From Chloroflexia bacterium (lineage in GTDB: Bacteria > Chloroflexota > Chloroflexia > Thermomicrobiales > UBA6265), in assembly GCA_030430125.1 (NCBI GenBank), contig JAUIGA010000123.1, positions 1 through 8,886 on the forward strand: a stretch of DNA of 8,886 nucleotides, in the 5' to 3' direction. Every line of letters begins with the position of its first letter. The stretch's first letter is position 1. The notes below the pieces were generated by a model. That model was given only the letters and a program-made list of their open reading frames with translations. It was not told the DNA's origin and did no database searches. Below are positions 1 to 5,857 of this stretch, piece after piece. Made by a program: the position numbers and the translations under genes.

Positions 1-1
1 C

Positions 2-370
2 ACCCGCTTCGCCAGGCGCACCCTCGAGCGCGCCCTCCCCCAGGCGCGCGCCTGGCGCCTCGACGCAGGCGGCCGCGCCTTCACCACGCCCAGCGGGCAG
101 ACCGAGGATCTGCGCGCCCGCGGGCCGCTCCGGGCCATCCTGGCCGCCCTCGTCGCGCACCGCCAGCGACACCCTGGCAGGGCCCTGGACCGGGAGGCGC
201 TGTGCGCGGCGGGGCGGCCCGGGCAGCGCCTCCTCCCGGAGGCCGCCGCGGGGCGCGTCCGGGACGCGGTCTGGCAGCTCCGCGGCCTCGGCCTCCGCCC
301 GATCCTCCTCACCGACGCCGACGGATACCTCCTCGACCCCGACGTCCCGATGGGATTTGACGATCTTTGA
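2..370 (+). CDS. C-terminal part of a winged-helix regulator-like protein (5' end outside window)
   Basis: The frame is open from the window edge to TGA at 368-370, giving 122 residues. G or C dominates the third codon position, as expected for a real gene in very GC-rich DNA. The last 80 residues look like a winged-helix domain of the OmpR/SARP C-terminal kind: a helix with LRAILAAL (about 43-50), a region rich in Arg and Ala, then AVWQLRGLGLR (about 89-99), and a beta-hairpin wing with DADGYLLDP (about 105-113). I recall this C-terminal pattern from regulators and FHA-linked proteins of Myxococcota, but I cannot confirm the family. The upstream part, which would show any sensor or FHA domain, is missing. 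The stop codon abuts the left arm of an 11-bp inverted repeat. Coding status is fairly secure; the product name is tentative. Confidence 0.6.
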   Translation, partial: TRFARRTLERALPQARAWRLDAGGRAFTTPSGQTEDLRARGPLRAILAALVAHRQRHPGRALDREALCAAGRPGQRLLPEAAAGRVRDAVWQLRGLGLRPILLTDADGYLLDPDVPMGFDDL

Positions 371-406
371 TTCGCGCCTCGCGCCGCGCCGACCTAAGAT
401 CGTCAA
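357..406. repeat. 11-bp perfect inverted repeat around the end of the first gene
   Basis: TTGACGATCTT at 357-367 is matched exactly by its reverse complement AAGATCGTCAA at 396-406, with 28 GC-rich bases between. The left arm ends one base before the stop codon of the first gene, and the right arm lies 10 bases before the Shine-Dalgarno of the next. No T-run follows, so a classical intrinsic terminator is unlikely. It could be a paired operator for the downstream lipoprotein gene or an mRNA structure. Confidence 0.55.
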
Positions 407-428
407 CGAAGTGATAAGGAGGTTCCCC

Positions 429-659
429 ATGCCGTTACCAAAGATCAAGACCCTCGATCCCCTGCTGCTCCCCATCGCGCTCGTCGCGCTGATGGGCCTG
501 TCGAGCGCGGGGTGCGAGGAGTGGCTCGAGCCGACCTGCTGCACGGTCGAGCCGATGAAGTGCGACGCGCCACTCCTCGTGCAGATTTGGGGAATCCGCG
601 CCAGTTGGCGACAATCTGTCAGACCAATCTGCAAGTGCCTGCGCTCGACCGGATCGTGA
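429..659 (+). CDS. Small lipoprotein, probably cut and fused to foreign sequence after residue ~52
   Basis: ATG at 429 has a perfect Shine-Dalgarno, AAGGAGG at 416-422, six bases upstream, so this start is preferred over the in-frame upstream one at 357. The frame gives 76 residues. Residues 1-28 form a lipoprotein signal peptide: basic residues (K5, K7), a hydrophobic core at about 12-24 and the lipobox-like SSAGC with C29. The mature part begins as a Cys-rich, acidic stretch (C29, C37, C38, C45). Until about residue 52 nearly every codon ends in G or C. From the Ile codon at 585-587 this collapses (ATT, AGT, CGA, CAA, TCT, AGA, CCA) and the sequence stops resembling anything secreted. The tail of about 24 residues is therefore probably not native, and the real C-terminus is lost at a junction near 585. 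The function is unknown, and no family is recognised beyond lipoprotein. Confidence 0.5.
   Translation: MPLPKIKTLDPLLLPIALVALMGLSSAGCEEWLEPTCCTVEPMKCDAPLLVQIWGIRASWRQSVRPICKCLRSTGS
580..595. other. Probable sequence junction (assembly chimera or rearrangement breakpoint)
   Basis: Third-position GC is near saturation in both plus-strand frames up to about 584 and drops sharply from 585. On the right, a minus-strand frame with a sensible ribosome binding site enters this point with no natural stop. Two genes interrupted at the same place from opposite sides is the mark of a breakpoint. No transposon end, tRNA or target duplication is visible here, which favours an assembly join over an insertion. 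The exact base cannot be fixed by eye. Confidence 0.45.
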
Positions 660-727
660 TTGGGCGGGGTGGTGGCCCTGCCGTAAAACACACGGCTGAT
701 GTAGGCGACAGGGAGCAGAGCTGGCAT
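590..727 (-). pseudogene. 5' fragment of an unrecognised gene, truncated at the junction near 585
   Basis: On the minus strand an ATG at 727-725 follows AAGGA with a spacing of nine bases, and an in-frame TAA lies 15 bases upstream of the ATG, so the start is well defined. It encodes about 46 residues beginning MPALLPVAYISRVF, followed by a polar stretch with NHDPVERRHLQIG, before entering the GC-extreme DNA near 585. Beyond that the frame stays open to the window edge, but there it is only the antisense of the plus-strand genes, which are short of A or T at third positions. It lies 54 bases downstream of the MFS gene on the same strand with no terminator between, so it could be the second gene of that operon. 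I do not recognise the product. It may also be non-coding. Confidence 0.3.
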
Positions 728-781
728 GATCCACTTTCCTTACCCCTCCAATTTTAGCCTCCTATCCACCCGACAGTCGCG

Positions 782-2137
782 TCACGCCGGGGCGGGGGCA
801 TCCTGCGTCGCGGCGCGGCGGGAGGTCAGCACCAGGGCGCCGGCGACAACGAGCAGCACCACCCCCGTGAGCACGAACGTCACCCGGAAGCCGACCCCCG
901 CCGCCAGCCCGGCCCCGATCAGCGGTCCAAGGAAGCCCCCGACCGAGCTCGCCGCCGCGACCACGCCGTACATCGCACCCTGGCGCTCCGGCGGCGTCAG
1001 CTTCGCGATCAGCGCGTTTGCCGCCGGGATCGTTCCGCCCGCGAAGACACCAAACACCGCCTCCAGCACGATCAGTTGCCACGGGTGCTGGCTCGCCGCC
1101 ATCGGCAAATAGACCAATCCGGAGCCGATCAGGCAGATCAGCAGGATCTTCCGGTGCCCACGCTTGTCGCCCAGCCGCCCGAGAAAGACCGACGAGATCG
1201 CGCTGGTCAGGCCCAGCACGCCCATCGCCAGCCCGGCCTGCGTGGCGGCGTTGCCCATGTCGTGCGCGAGCTCGCCGATGAACAGCGGCGTGATCGGCTG
1301 CACCGCCGCCGAACTGAACCGCACCGCGAACATCACCCCGATCAGGCCAAGCAGCGCCGGCGCGGCGGCGACCTTCCACATCGAGATGTGCTTCGGCGCG
1401 CCCGCGTCGCGGCGCACGGGCGTGAATCGCTCCTGCACGAAGAAGAGGGTGATCATCCCGGAGGAGAGCAGCATCACCGCCGAGACGCCGAAGGATGCGC
1501 GATAGCCGATCTGGTCGGCCAGCACGCCGCCGAGCAGCGGCCCGATCGCCGAGCCGGAGAAGACGGCAGTCTGGATCATGCCCAGCCCGAACCCCAACCG
1601 GTCGCGGGGCATCGAGACGGCGACGAGGGCGGCGGCGGCGGTGACGGTGCCGGCGAGCGCACCCTCGACCAGGCGCAGCCCGAGCAGTTGCCAGGGGGCG
1701 GTAGCGAACACCATCAGTCCGATGGTGAAGAACGCGGAGAACTGCGAGCGCAACAGCATCGGCTTGCGGCCGTAGCGGTCGGCGACAATTCCCCAGACCG
1801 GCGCGGAAAATGCCATCACCCCGGCGCCGGCGGCGTTGACGATGCCCGACCACAGCGCCTGGCCCTCGACGGTGTCGACGCCGAGGTCGCCGAGGAAGAA
1901 CGGCAGGAAGGGCACGCGCAGGCTGAAACCCATGATGGCGAGCAGCTGGGCGATCCAGAGGGCGTAGAGGTTGCGTCGCCAGGAGATGCGCGTCGGCCCG
2001 GTGCCGGTCTTCGAGCCGGAGGCGTCGCGCCCGCGACCGTTCTCGCGATTGGGTGGCGTGGATTGGTGCGCGGCCGGTTGGGTCCGGTCGGGATGTCCGT
2101 CGAGCTCGGTGCTGGAAGGTCCGTCGGCGTCACGCAT
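782..2137 (-). CDS. MFS transporter, DHA1-type drug:H+ antiporter-like (MdtG-like)
   Basis: The protein has 451 residues, normal for the 12-helix major facilitator superfamily, and presumably exports small molecules across the inner membrane in exchange for protons. Signature motifs are clear. Motif A, GIVADRYGRKPM (about 116-127), lies between helices 2 and 3, with its second-half counterpart GRLGDKRGHRK (about 320-330). Motif C of the antiporters, GSAIGPLLGG (about 195-204), lies in helix 5, and a similar GGFLGPLIGAG is near helix 11. The first ~50 residues are polar and low in complexity, rich in Asp, Pro and Arg, and are unlikely to be membrane-embedded. I chose ATG at 2137 over the TTG at 2194. 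The Shine-Dalgarno in front (GGGAA) is weak, so a start further inside is also possible. The gene is divergent from the sugar operon and looks richer in GC. Substrate unknown; family assignment is secure. Confidence 0.88.
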   Translation of the reverse strand: MRDADGPSSTELDGHPDRTQPAAHQSTPPNRENGRGRDASGSKTGTGPTRISWRRNLYALWIAQLLAIMGFSLRVPFLPFFLGDLGVDTVEGQALWSGIVNAAGAGVMAFSAPVWGIVADRYGRKPMLLRSQFSAFFTIGLMVFATAPWQLLGLRLVEGALAGTVTAAAALVAVSMPRDRLGFGLGMIQTAVFSGSAIGPLLGGVLADQIGYRASFGVSAVMLLSSGMITLFFVQERFTPVRRDAGAPKHISMWKVAAAPALLGLIGVMFAVRFSSAAVQPITPLFIGELAHDMGNAATQAGLAMGVLGLTSAISSVFLGRLGDKRGHRKILLICLIGSGLVYLPMAASQHPWQLIVLEAVFGVFAGGTIPAANALIAKLTPPERQGAMYGVVAAASSVGGFLGPLIGAGLAAGVGFRVTFVLTGVVLLVVAGALVLTSRRAATQDAPAPA

Positions 2138-2312
2138 CGTTTCCCGAGTGTACCGCAGCCTCCGGATCGCACAAGCGTGGCGGATGCCCTTCAACTATCG
2201 GTGCCGGCGCGGGAACGTTGAGAGGTTACTTTCGCGCGGCTGCGGCAATTCCCCCACCTGCACCGAGGAGTTACGTAGACGACGGGAACGCGTCGCGCCC
2301 CTCCGTCCAAAT

Positions 2313-2338
2313 CTCAAGGGAATTGGCCCGGCCTTGAG
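2313..2338. repeat. 7-bp inverted repeat upstream of the operon promoter
   Basis: CTCAAGG at 2313-2319 pairs exactly with CCTTGAG at 2332-2338 across 12 bases. It lies about 40 bases upstream of the -35 element, where an activator would bind. It could equally be a chance repeat, as no second copy was seen. Confidence 0.3.
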
Positions 2339-2376
2339 GACCGATGCTCCACCATCCGCATCCGCACATGTTCCAG

Positions 2377-2405
2377 TTGACACGAAGCGTGCAATCCCGT
2401 ATTCT
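2377..2405 (+). promoter_or_regulatory. Sigma-70 type promoter of the sugar-uptake operon
   Basis: The -35 element TTGACA (2377-2382) matches the consensus completely. A spacer of exactly 17 bases leads to TATTCT (2400-2405), which matches TATAAT at four of six positions. Transcription would start at about 2411-2413, leaving a leader of roughly 107 bases before the binding-protein ATG. It is the only gene-proximal position where I see both elements at ideal spacing, and it sits directly before the operator palindrome. Confidence 0.6.
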
Positions 2406-2414
2406 GGCGGCACT

Positions 2415-2429
2415 ACTGGTCATACCAGT
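2415..2429. promoter_or_regulatory. Operator palindrome ACTGGTCATACCAGT, FadR/GntR type
   Basis: ACTGGT (2415-2420) and ACCAGT (2424-2429) are exact reverse complements around CAT. FadR-subfamily GntR repressors bind short palindromes of the form TGGT-N3-ACCA, as in the E. coli FadR sites, and this site fits that pattern. It starts about ten bases after the -10 element, over or just past the expected transcription start, where a bound protein would block polymerase. The likely ligand is the GntR protein encoded at the end of the same operon (8293 onward). I found no second full copy in the window. Confidence 0.6.
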
Positions 2430-2505
2430 TTGTCCATCATGTGCCAGACTGCTTCATGGTGCGTGTGTGGCCTGGTATGCGAGGCCCCTGTCCCATGACC
2501 CTGGC

Positions 2506-2512
2506 AAGGAGA
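2506..2512 (+). promoter_or_regulatory. Ribosome binding site fixing the binding-protein start
   Basis: AAGGAGA lies six bases before ATG at 2519. This and the Tat signal that follows exclude the longer in-frame start at 2441, which would put 26 unlikely residues in front of the signal peptide. Confidence 0.7.
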
Positions 2513-2518
2513 TTGAAG

Positions 2519-3904
2519 ATGGTTCATCGCTCTCGAGGGATCCAGCAGTTGTCGCGTCGTGGTGTCTTGCGCGCTGGTGCAGGTGCAGCGGGTGCGCTGG
2601 CGCTGGGGCCGCACACCTATGCAGCTGCGCGTGGCCTCCATATGCAGGATGGCCCCATCGAAGTGCCAGGCTTTGAATCCGAAATCGAGCCGCAGCCTGT
2701 TCGTCTCACGGTGTGGACGTTTGTCGATACGCATGCGCGCTGGTTCGAGGCGATGGGCGAGGCGTACCGCGCACAGGTGAATCCGGATTTTGAGCTTGAG
2801 GTAGTGCAAACGGCCTACGACGACCACCACAGCAAACTGCTGGTTTCGATGCAAGCCGGTGGTGTCGGTGCGCCTGATCTGGCGGACATCGAGCAGGGAC
2901 GCTTCGGAACGTTCATGCGACTGCCCGGCGCGATGGAGGATCTTACTGAGCGCCTCGAGTCCGGTAGCTATCTGGAGGACCTGGTTGCGGCGCGCCAATC
3001 TCTCTACTCGATCGATGGTCGCATGTACGGAATCGAGCATGCCTTGACCCCGGTGGTGCTCTACTTCCGATCTGATCTCTACACCCAAGTCACGCCCGAC
3101 GAACCTCTGCAGACCTGGGACGACTTCATTGTGGCAACGCAGGAGCTCGTCAACGCTGACGGCAGCATCTCCGGGATTGGCCTCAACTGGGGTCTCTTCG
3201 ACATGGTGCTGCGCCAGCGTGGTCACGATCTGTTCGATGCTGAAGGCAATGTGACGGTCGATTCCCCGGAAGCCATCGGGACGCTTGAGTGGATGTTGGC
3301 GCTTCGGGATGAGCATGGCGTTGGCGCGGAGCCACCGGCTGGTGCGCAGGCGTCCGGAACGGCCGCCGACCAATCGTGGTACGCGGCTGTGCGGGAGGGC
3401 GAGTTCGTCGCTGTACCCGGTGCGGACTGGTATGCTGGGTTCCTGCGGGATAACGTCCCTGAATTGTCGGGACAATGGGCAGCGCAATATCTCCCGGCCT
3501 TTGAGGCTGGTGGAGCGCGCACGAGTGTGAACGGTGGTACCGGCCTGACGATTGTCAGTACTGGAGAGAACAAGGATGCCGCGTGGGACTTTACGCGATA
3601 CAGCATGCTGACCGCAGAAGGGAACGTGCAGCGATTCCTCGCGATCAGGCTCTGGCCGCCGCTGCAATCAGCCTGGGAAGACGAGCGGCTCTATTCGGGT
3701 GACGACTACTTTGGCGGGCAGGAGCTTGGCCGCCTCTTCACCGAGGTCGGCGCGGAAGCGCCCGAACAGTATCAGAGTCCCTTCCGCGCGGACCTGCTCC
3801 AACTCCGGCAGGATAACTACACCCGCCCCATCTTCGATGGTGAAGTGACGCCCGCCGAAGGTCTCCAGCAACTGGCCGAGGAGGTTCGTGCGTTGATGTC
3901 GTAG
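2519..3904 (+). CDS. Tat-exported sugar ABC transporter substrate-binding protein (CUT1 family, SBP type 1)
   Basis: This 461-residue protein would capture a carbohydrate outside the membrane and deliver it to the two permeases encoded next. The N-terminus has a twin-arginine motif, SRRGVL (12-17), then a hydrophobic Ala/Gly stretch (19-30) and a possible AAA cleavage site near 35-37, so export in folded form through Tat is expected. Family features follow: a first strand with VWTF (about 65-68), DGRMYGIE (about 166-173, the hinge-region consensus DGK.YGiP), and GGTGLTIVSTGENKDAAWDF (about 339-358), a typical family-1 C-lobe pattern. The length is usual for CUT1 binding proteins. There is no cysteine at all in the protein, so the usual lipid anchor is absent. 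Aromatic residues are frequent, as in sugar binders, but the ligand cannot be read from the sequence. First gene of the operon. Confidence 0.9.
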   Translation: MVHRSRGIQQLSRRGVLRAGAGAAGALALGPHTYAAARGLHMQDGPIEVPGFESEIEPQPVRLTVWTFVDTHARWFEAMGEAYRAQVNPDFELEVVQTAYDDHHSKLLVSMQAGGVGAPDLADIEQGRFGTFMRLPGAMEDLTERLESGSYLEDLVAARQSLYSIDGRMYGIEHALTPVVLYFRSDLYTQVTPDEPLQTWDDFIVATQELVNADGSISGIGLNWGLFDMVLRQRGHDLFDAEGNVTVDSPEAIGTLEWMLALRDEHGVGAEPPAGAQASGTAADQSWYAAVREGEFVAVPGADWYAGFLRDNVPELSGQWAAQYLPAFEAGGARTSVNGGTGLTIVSTGENKDAAWDFTRYSMLTAEGNVQRFLAIRLWPPLQSAWEDERLYSGDDYFGGQELGRLFTEVGAEAPEQYQSPFRADLLQLRQDNYTRPIFDGEVTPAEGLQQLAEEVRALMS

Positions 3905-3909
3905 CCGGT

Positions 3910-3945
3910 GGAGGCAGTCGGGATTGAATAGTCCTGACTGCCTCC
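3910..3945 (+). promoter_or_regulatory. Strong hairpin between the binding-protein and permease genes
   Basis: A 14-bp stem (arms 3910-3923 and 3932-3945, one G-U pair) closes an 8-base loop, starting five bases after the stop of the binding-protein gene. No T-run follows (the next bases are ATTGCTGCT), so it is a weak terminator at best. Such structures after the first gene of ABC operons commonly protect the upstream mRNA or partly attenuate, so that binding protein is made in excess over permease; that role is inferred here. Confidence 0.65.
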
Positions 3946-3973
3946 ATTGCTGCTCCCGGACGGTTGATGCAGT

Positions 3974-4861
3974 ATGTCCTGGCAGAAATTCCAGCGCGCA
4001 CTCGCTCCGTACCTGTTCATCGCGCCGTTCTTTATGGGGTATGCGGTGTTCTGGGGATATCCCGTCGTCAACGGGTTCTGGACGAGCTTGCACAGCGAAC
4101 AATTCGATCCTGGCGGGCGGCAGTGGATCGGGTTCGACAACTATCGCGATCTCGTCTCCGACGATCGATTTCACCATGCCCTGGTCAACACCACGCAATA
4201 CGCGCTTGGCAGCATCTTCGTGATCGTGCCCACGGCGCTGGTGATCGCGCTTGCGCTGAATATTGCATGGTTGCGCTTTCGTGGTGGTTTCCGTATGGCG
4301 TTCCTGCTCCCGAACGTGGTCAGCGCTGCTGTCATCGCGATCATGTTTGTGCTGGTGCTCGATCGGAATTACGGCGTCATCAATACCTATCTTGTCGAAC
4401 CGCTCGGCATGGAACCGATCGACTGGCTGGGAAGCCCGAGTTGGGCGATGCCCTCGCTCATCCTGCTGGGCCTGTGGCGCTATGTGGGTATCAACAGTCT
4501 CTATTTCCTGGTCGGGCTGCAGAACATTCCGACGGAGCTCTATGAGGCGGCGGCGCTCGATGGGGCGGGGCGATGGCGGATGTTTCGAGACATCACCTTG
4601 CCGCTGCTTAGGCCGGTGATGCTCTTTGTGGTCACTGTCGCCATCATCGGGTCGTATCGTCTCTTCGCCGAGCCGCACATCCTGTTCGGCGGCACGGGGC
4701 CGAACGATTCTGCTCTGACCGTGATGACCTACCTCTACATCATGGCGTTCCAGTCGGTGCGCTTCGGCTACGCCGCGGCGATCGGGTACACACTTGTGGT
4801 AATCATCGCGATCCTGTCGATTCTCCAGCTGCGTGTGTTTGGCGCATTCCGGGAAGACTGA
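3974..4861 (+). CDS. Sugar ABC transporter permease, CUT1 family, MalF-type position
   Basis: This 295-residue inner-membrane protein forms one half of the translocation channel. About six transmembrane helices are visible: near 11-36, 75-98, 107-130, 160-180, 213-235 and 265-288. The cytoplasmic EAA loop that contacts the ATPase is present as EAAALDGAGRWRMFRDITLPL (about 191-211), with its conserved Gly and Pro. N-terminal APYLFIAPFF (11-20) is typical of the MalF/UgpA-like group, here in the short form without the extra periplasmic domain. The Shine-Dalgarno before ATG 3974 is poor (GGACGG, ten bases away), suggesting less translation than for the binding protein. The stop overlaps the next start by one base (TGATG). 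Substrate unknown; family is certain. Confidence 0.93.
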   Translation: MSWQKFQRALAPYLFIAPFFMGYAVFWGYPVVNGFWTSLHSEQFDPGGRQWIGFDNYRDLVSDDRFHHALVNTTQYALGSIFVIVPTALVIALALNIAWLRFRGGFRMAFLLPNVVSAAVIAIMFVLVLDRNYGVINTYLVEPLGMEPIDWLGSPSWAMPSLILLGLWRYVGINSLYFLVGLQNIPTELYEAAALDGAGRWRMFRDITLPLLRPVMLFVVTVAIIGSYRLFAEPHILFGGTGPNDSALTVMTYLYIMAFQSVRFGYAAAIGYTLVVIIAILSILQLRVFGAFRED

Positions 4862-5790
4862 TGGAGAGGGAGCGCCAGATGGATGCACAACCCCAGGTTG
4901 ACACGACACGCCACCCCGATGCACAGCGATCGACAGCTGTTGGTCGCACGCAGCGCCTGGGGATTCCGGAGCTCGGCCTGCGTTCGGTGATCTACATCGC
5001 GCTGATCGCCGGTCTGGTTGCCACCGCCACTCCGTTCGTGTGGACTGCGCTGGCGTCGTTCAAGACGAACTCCGACATCTTCCGGGCGCCAGTCACGTTC
5101 ATTCCACGCGTCTGGACGATCGACAACTACACCAATCTGGTGTCCGGAGAGACGGTTCCGTTCGTCCGGCAGTTCGTCAACAGCTGCATCGTCACAGTCG
5201 GCCAGACCGGGCTGGCCGTGTTCATCGCGTGCCTGGCAGGGTTCGGCTTCGCCAAGTACGAGTTTGTCGGGAAGCGAATCCTCTTCGTGCTTACGCTGAT
5301 AACCCTGATGATTCCTTTCGAGGTCACGATCGTGCCGCTCTTCAATCTCATGGTGGAGATTGGCTGGCTGAACACGTATCAGTCGGTGATCGTACCCGGC
5401 GCGATCAATGCCTTTGGAGTCTTTCTCATGCGCCAGACGATGCTGGCGGTACCCGACGAGCTGCTTGATGCCGGTCGGGTCGACGGGGCCACGGAGTTCC
5501 GACTGTTCTGGCAGGTCGCATTGCCGCTCGTCAGAGGAGGGGTCGCGGTGCTGGCCCTGCTGTCATTTCTCAATGCGTGGAACGACTATCTCTGGCCATT
5601 GATCGCGCTGCGCAGTCCGGAGATGTTCACGTTGCCGATTGGTTTGGCCACCCTCAGCGGGCTGTATCGCGTGGAGTGGGGCATGATCATGTCCGGTGCC
5701 GTCCTGACCACGTTGCCAGTGCTGATCGTGTTTTACCTGACCCGTAACTACCTGATATCCGGCTTGACGGCCGGCGCACTGAAGGGATGA
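4861..5790 (+). CDS. Sugar ABC transporter permease, CUT1 family, MalG-type position
   Basis: This 309-residue inner-membrane protein pairs with the preceding permease. Helices are visible near 42-62, 108-130, 139-160, 173-190, 226-248 and 275-295. It has the early PFVWTALASFKT (58-69) and the IDNY motif (87-90) usual in MalG-like permeases. The EAA loop runs from DELLDAGRVDGA to PL (about 199-223); the first E-A-A is replaced by L-D-A, a mild deviation. The protein ends with a short tail (GLTAGALKG), the familiar MalG-type ending. The start at 4861 overlaps the upstream stop and gives translational coupling. A second ATG at 4879, preceded by AGGGAG seven bases upstream, has the better ribosome binding site and would remove six residues. 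No ATPase gene follows. Confidence 0.93.
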   Translation: MERERQMDAQPQVDTTRHPDAQRSTAVGRTQRLGIPELGLRSVIYIALIAGLVATATPFVWTALASFKTNSDIFRAPVTFIPRVWTIDNYTNLVSGETVPFVRQFVNSCIVTVGQTGLAVFIACLAGFGFAKYEFVGKRILFVLTLITLMIPFEVTIVPLFNLMVEIGWLNTYQSVIVPGAINAFGVFLMRQTMLAVPDELLDAGRVDGATEFRLFWQVALPLVRGGVAVLALLSFLNAWNDYLWPLIALRSPEMFTLPIGLATLSGLYRVEWGMIMSGAVLTTLPVLIVFYLTRNYLISGLTAGALKG

Positions 5791-5857
5791 CCTGCGATGC
5801 AGGCAGGGGCTGTAAATTTATGCGCCGTTTACGCGACACGCAACGAATGAGAGGACG
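5791..5857 (+). other. 67-base gap before the glycosidase gene with two small inverted repeats
   Basis: CCTGC-GAT-GCAGG (5791-5803) starts right after the permease stop. An AT-rich patch follows, with GTAAA (5812-5816) and TTTAC (5828-5832) as an 11-base-spaced inverted repeat. No convincing promoter is present. The gene is probably transcribed from the operon promoter, perhaps with an RNA element that adjusts its expression. Confidence 0.35.

Larger units (their letters stand above)
2138..2518. other. Divergent intergenic region between the MFS gene and the sugar operon
   Basis: These 381 bases contain no convincing gene; the frames crossing them are short and lack ribosome binding sites. 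The right part holds the operon promoter, a palindromic operator and a leader of about 107 bases. The middle holds an inverted repeat at 2313-2338. The left part must hold the MFS promoter, for which I see only a poor candidate on the minus strand (TTGTGC, 16 bases, TACACT) ending about ten bases before the MFS ATG. Confidence 0.7.

Noticed and set aside
2..727. Minus-strand frame open from 727 to the window edge, as one long gene
   Set aside because: Left of 585 it is the exact codon-aligned antisense of GC-rich plus-strand genes, where stops are suppressed by third-position G/C. Only the part right of the junction has a case.
2138..2174. Minus-strand promoter TTGTGC, 16 bases, TACACT for the MFS gene
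   Set aside because: The -10 lies about ten bases from the ATG, leaving almost no leader, and the -35 is poor; too weak to list as a feature.
1076..2221. 381-residue plus-strand frame opposite the MFS gene
   Set aside because: Shadow frame, low in hydrophobic residues and rich in Arg, Asp, Gln and His; the MFS motifs on the other strand are unambiguous.
2420..3667. 415-residue minus-strand frame across the binding-protein gene
   Set aside because: It is antisense to a gene with clear family motifs, has no domain I recognise, and its composition (many Arg, His, Gln) is that of a shadow frame.
3905..3973. Intrinsic terminator ending the operon after the binding-protein gene
   Set aside because: The hairpin lacks a following T-run and the permeases just downstream belong functionally to the same system, so read-through is expected.
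3668..4924. 418-residue minus-strand frame across the end of the binding-protein gene and the first permease
   Set aside because: Antisense shadow of two certain genes; Arg/His/Gln/Asp-rich sequence without helices or motifs.
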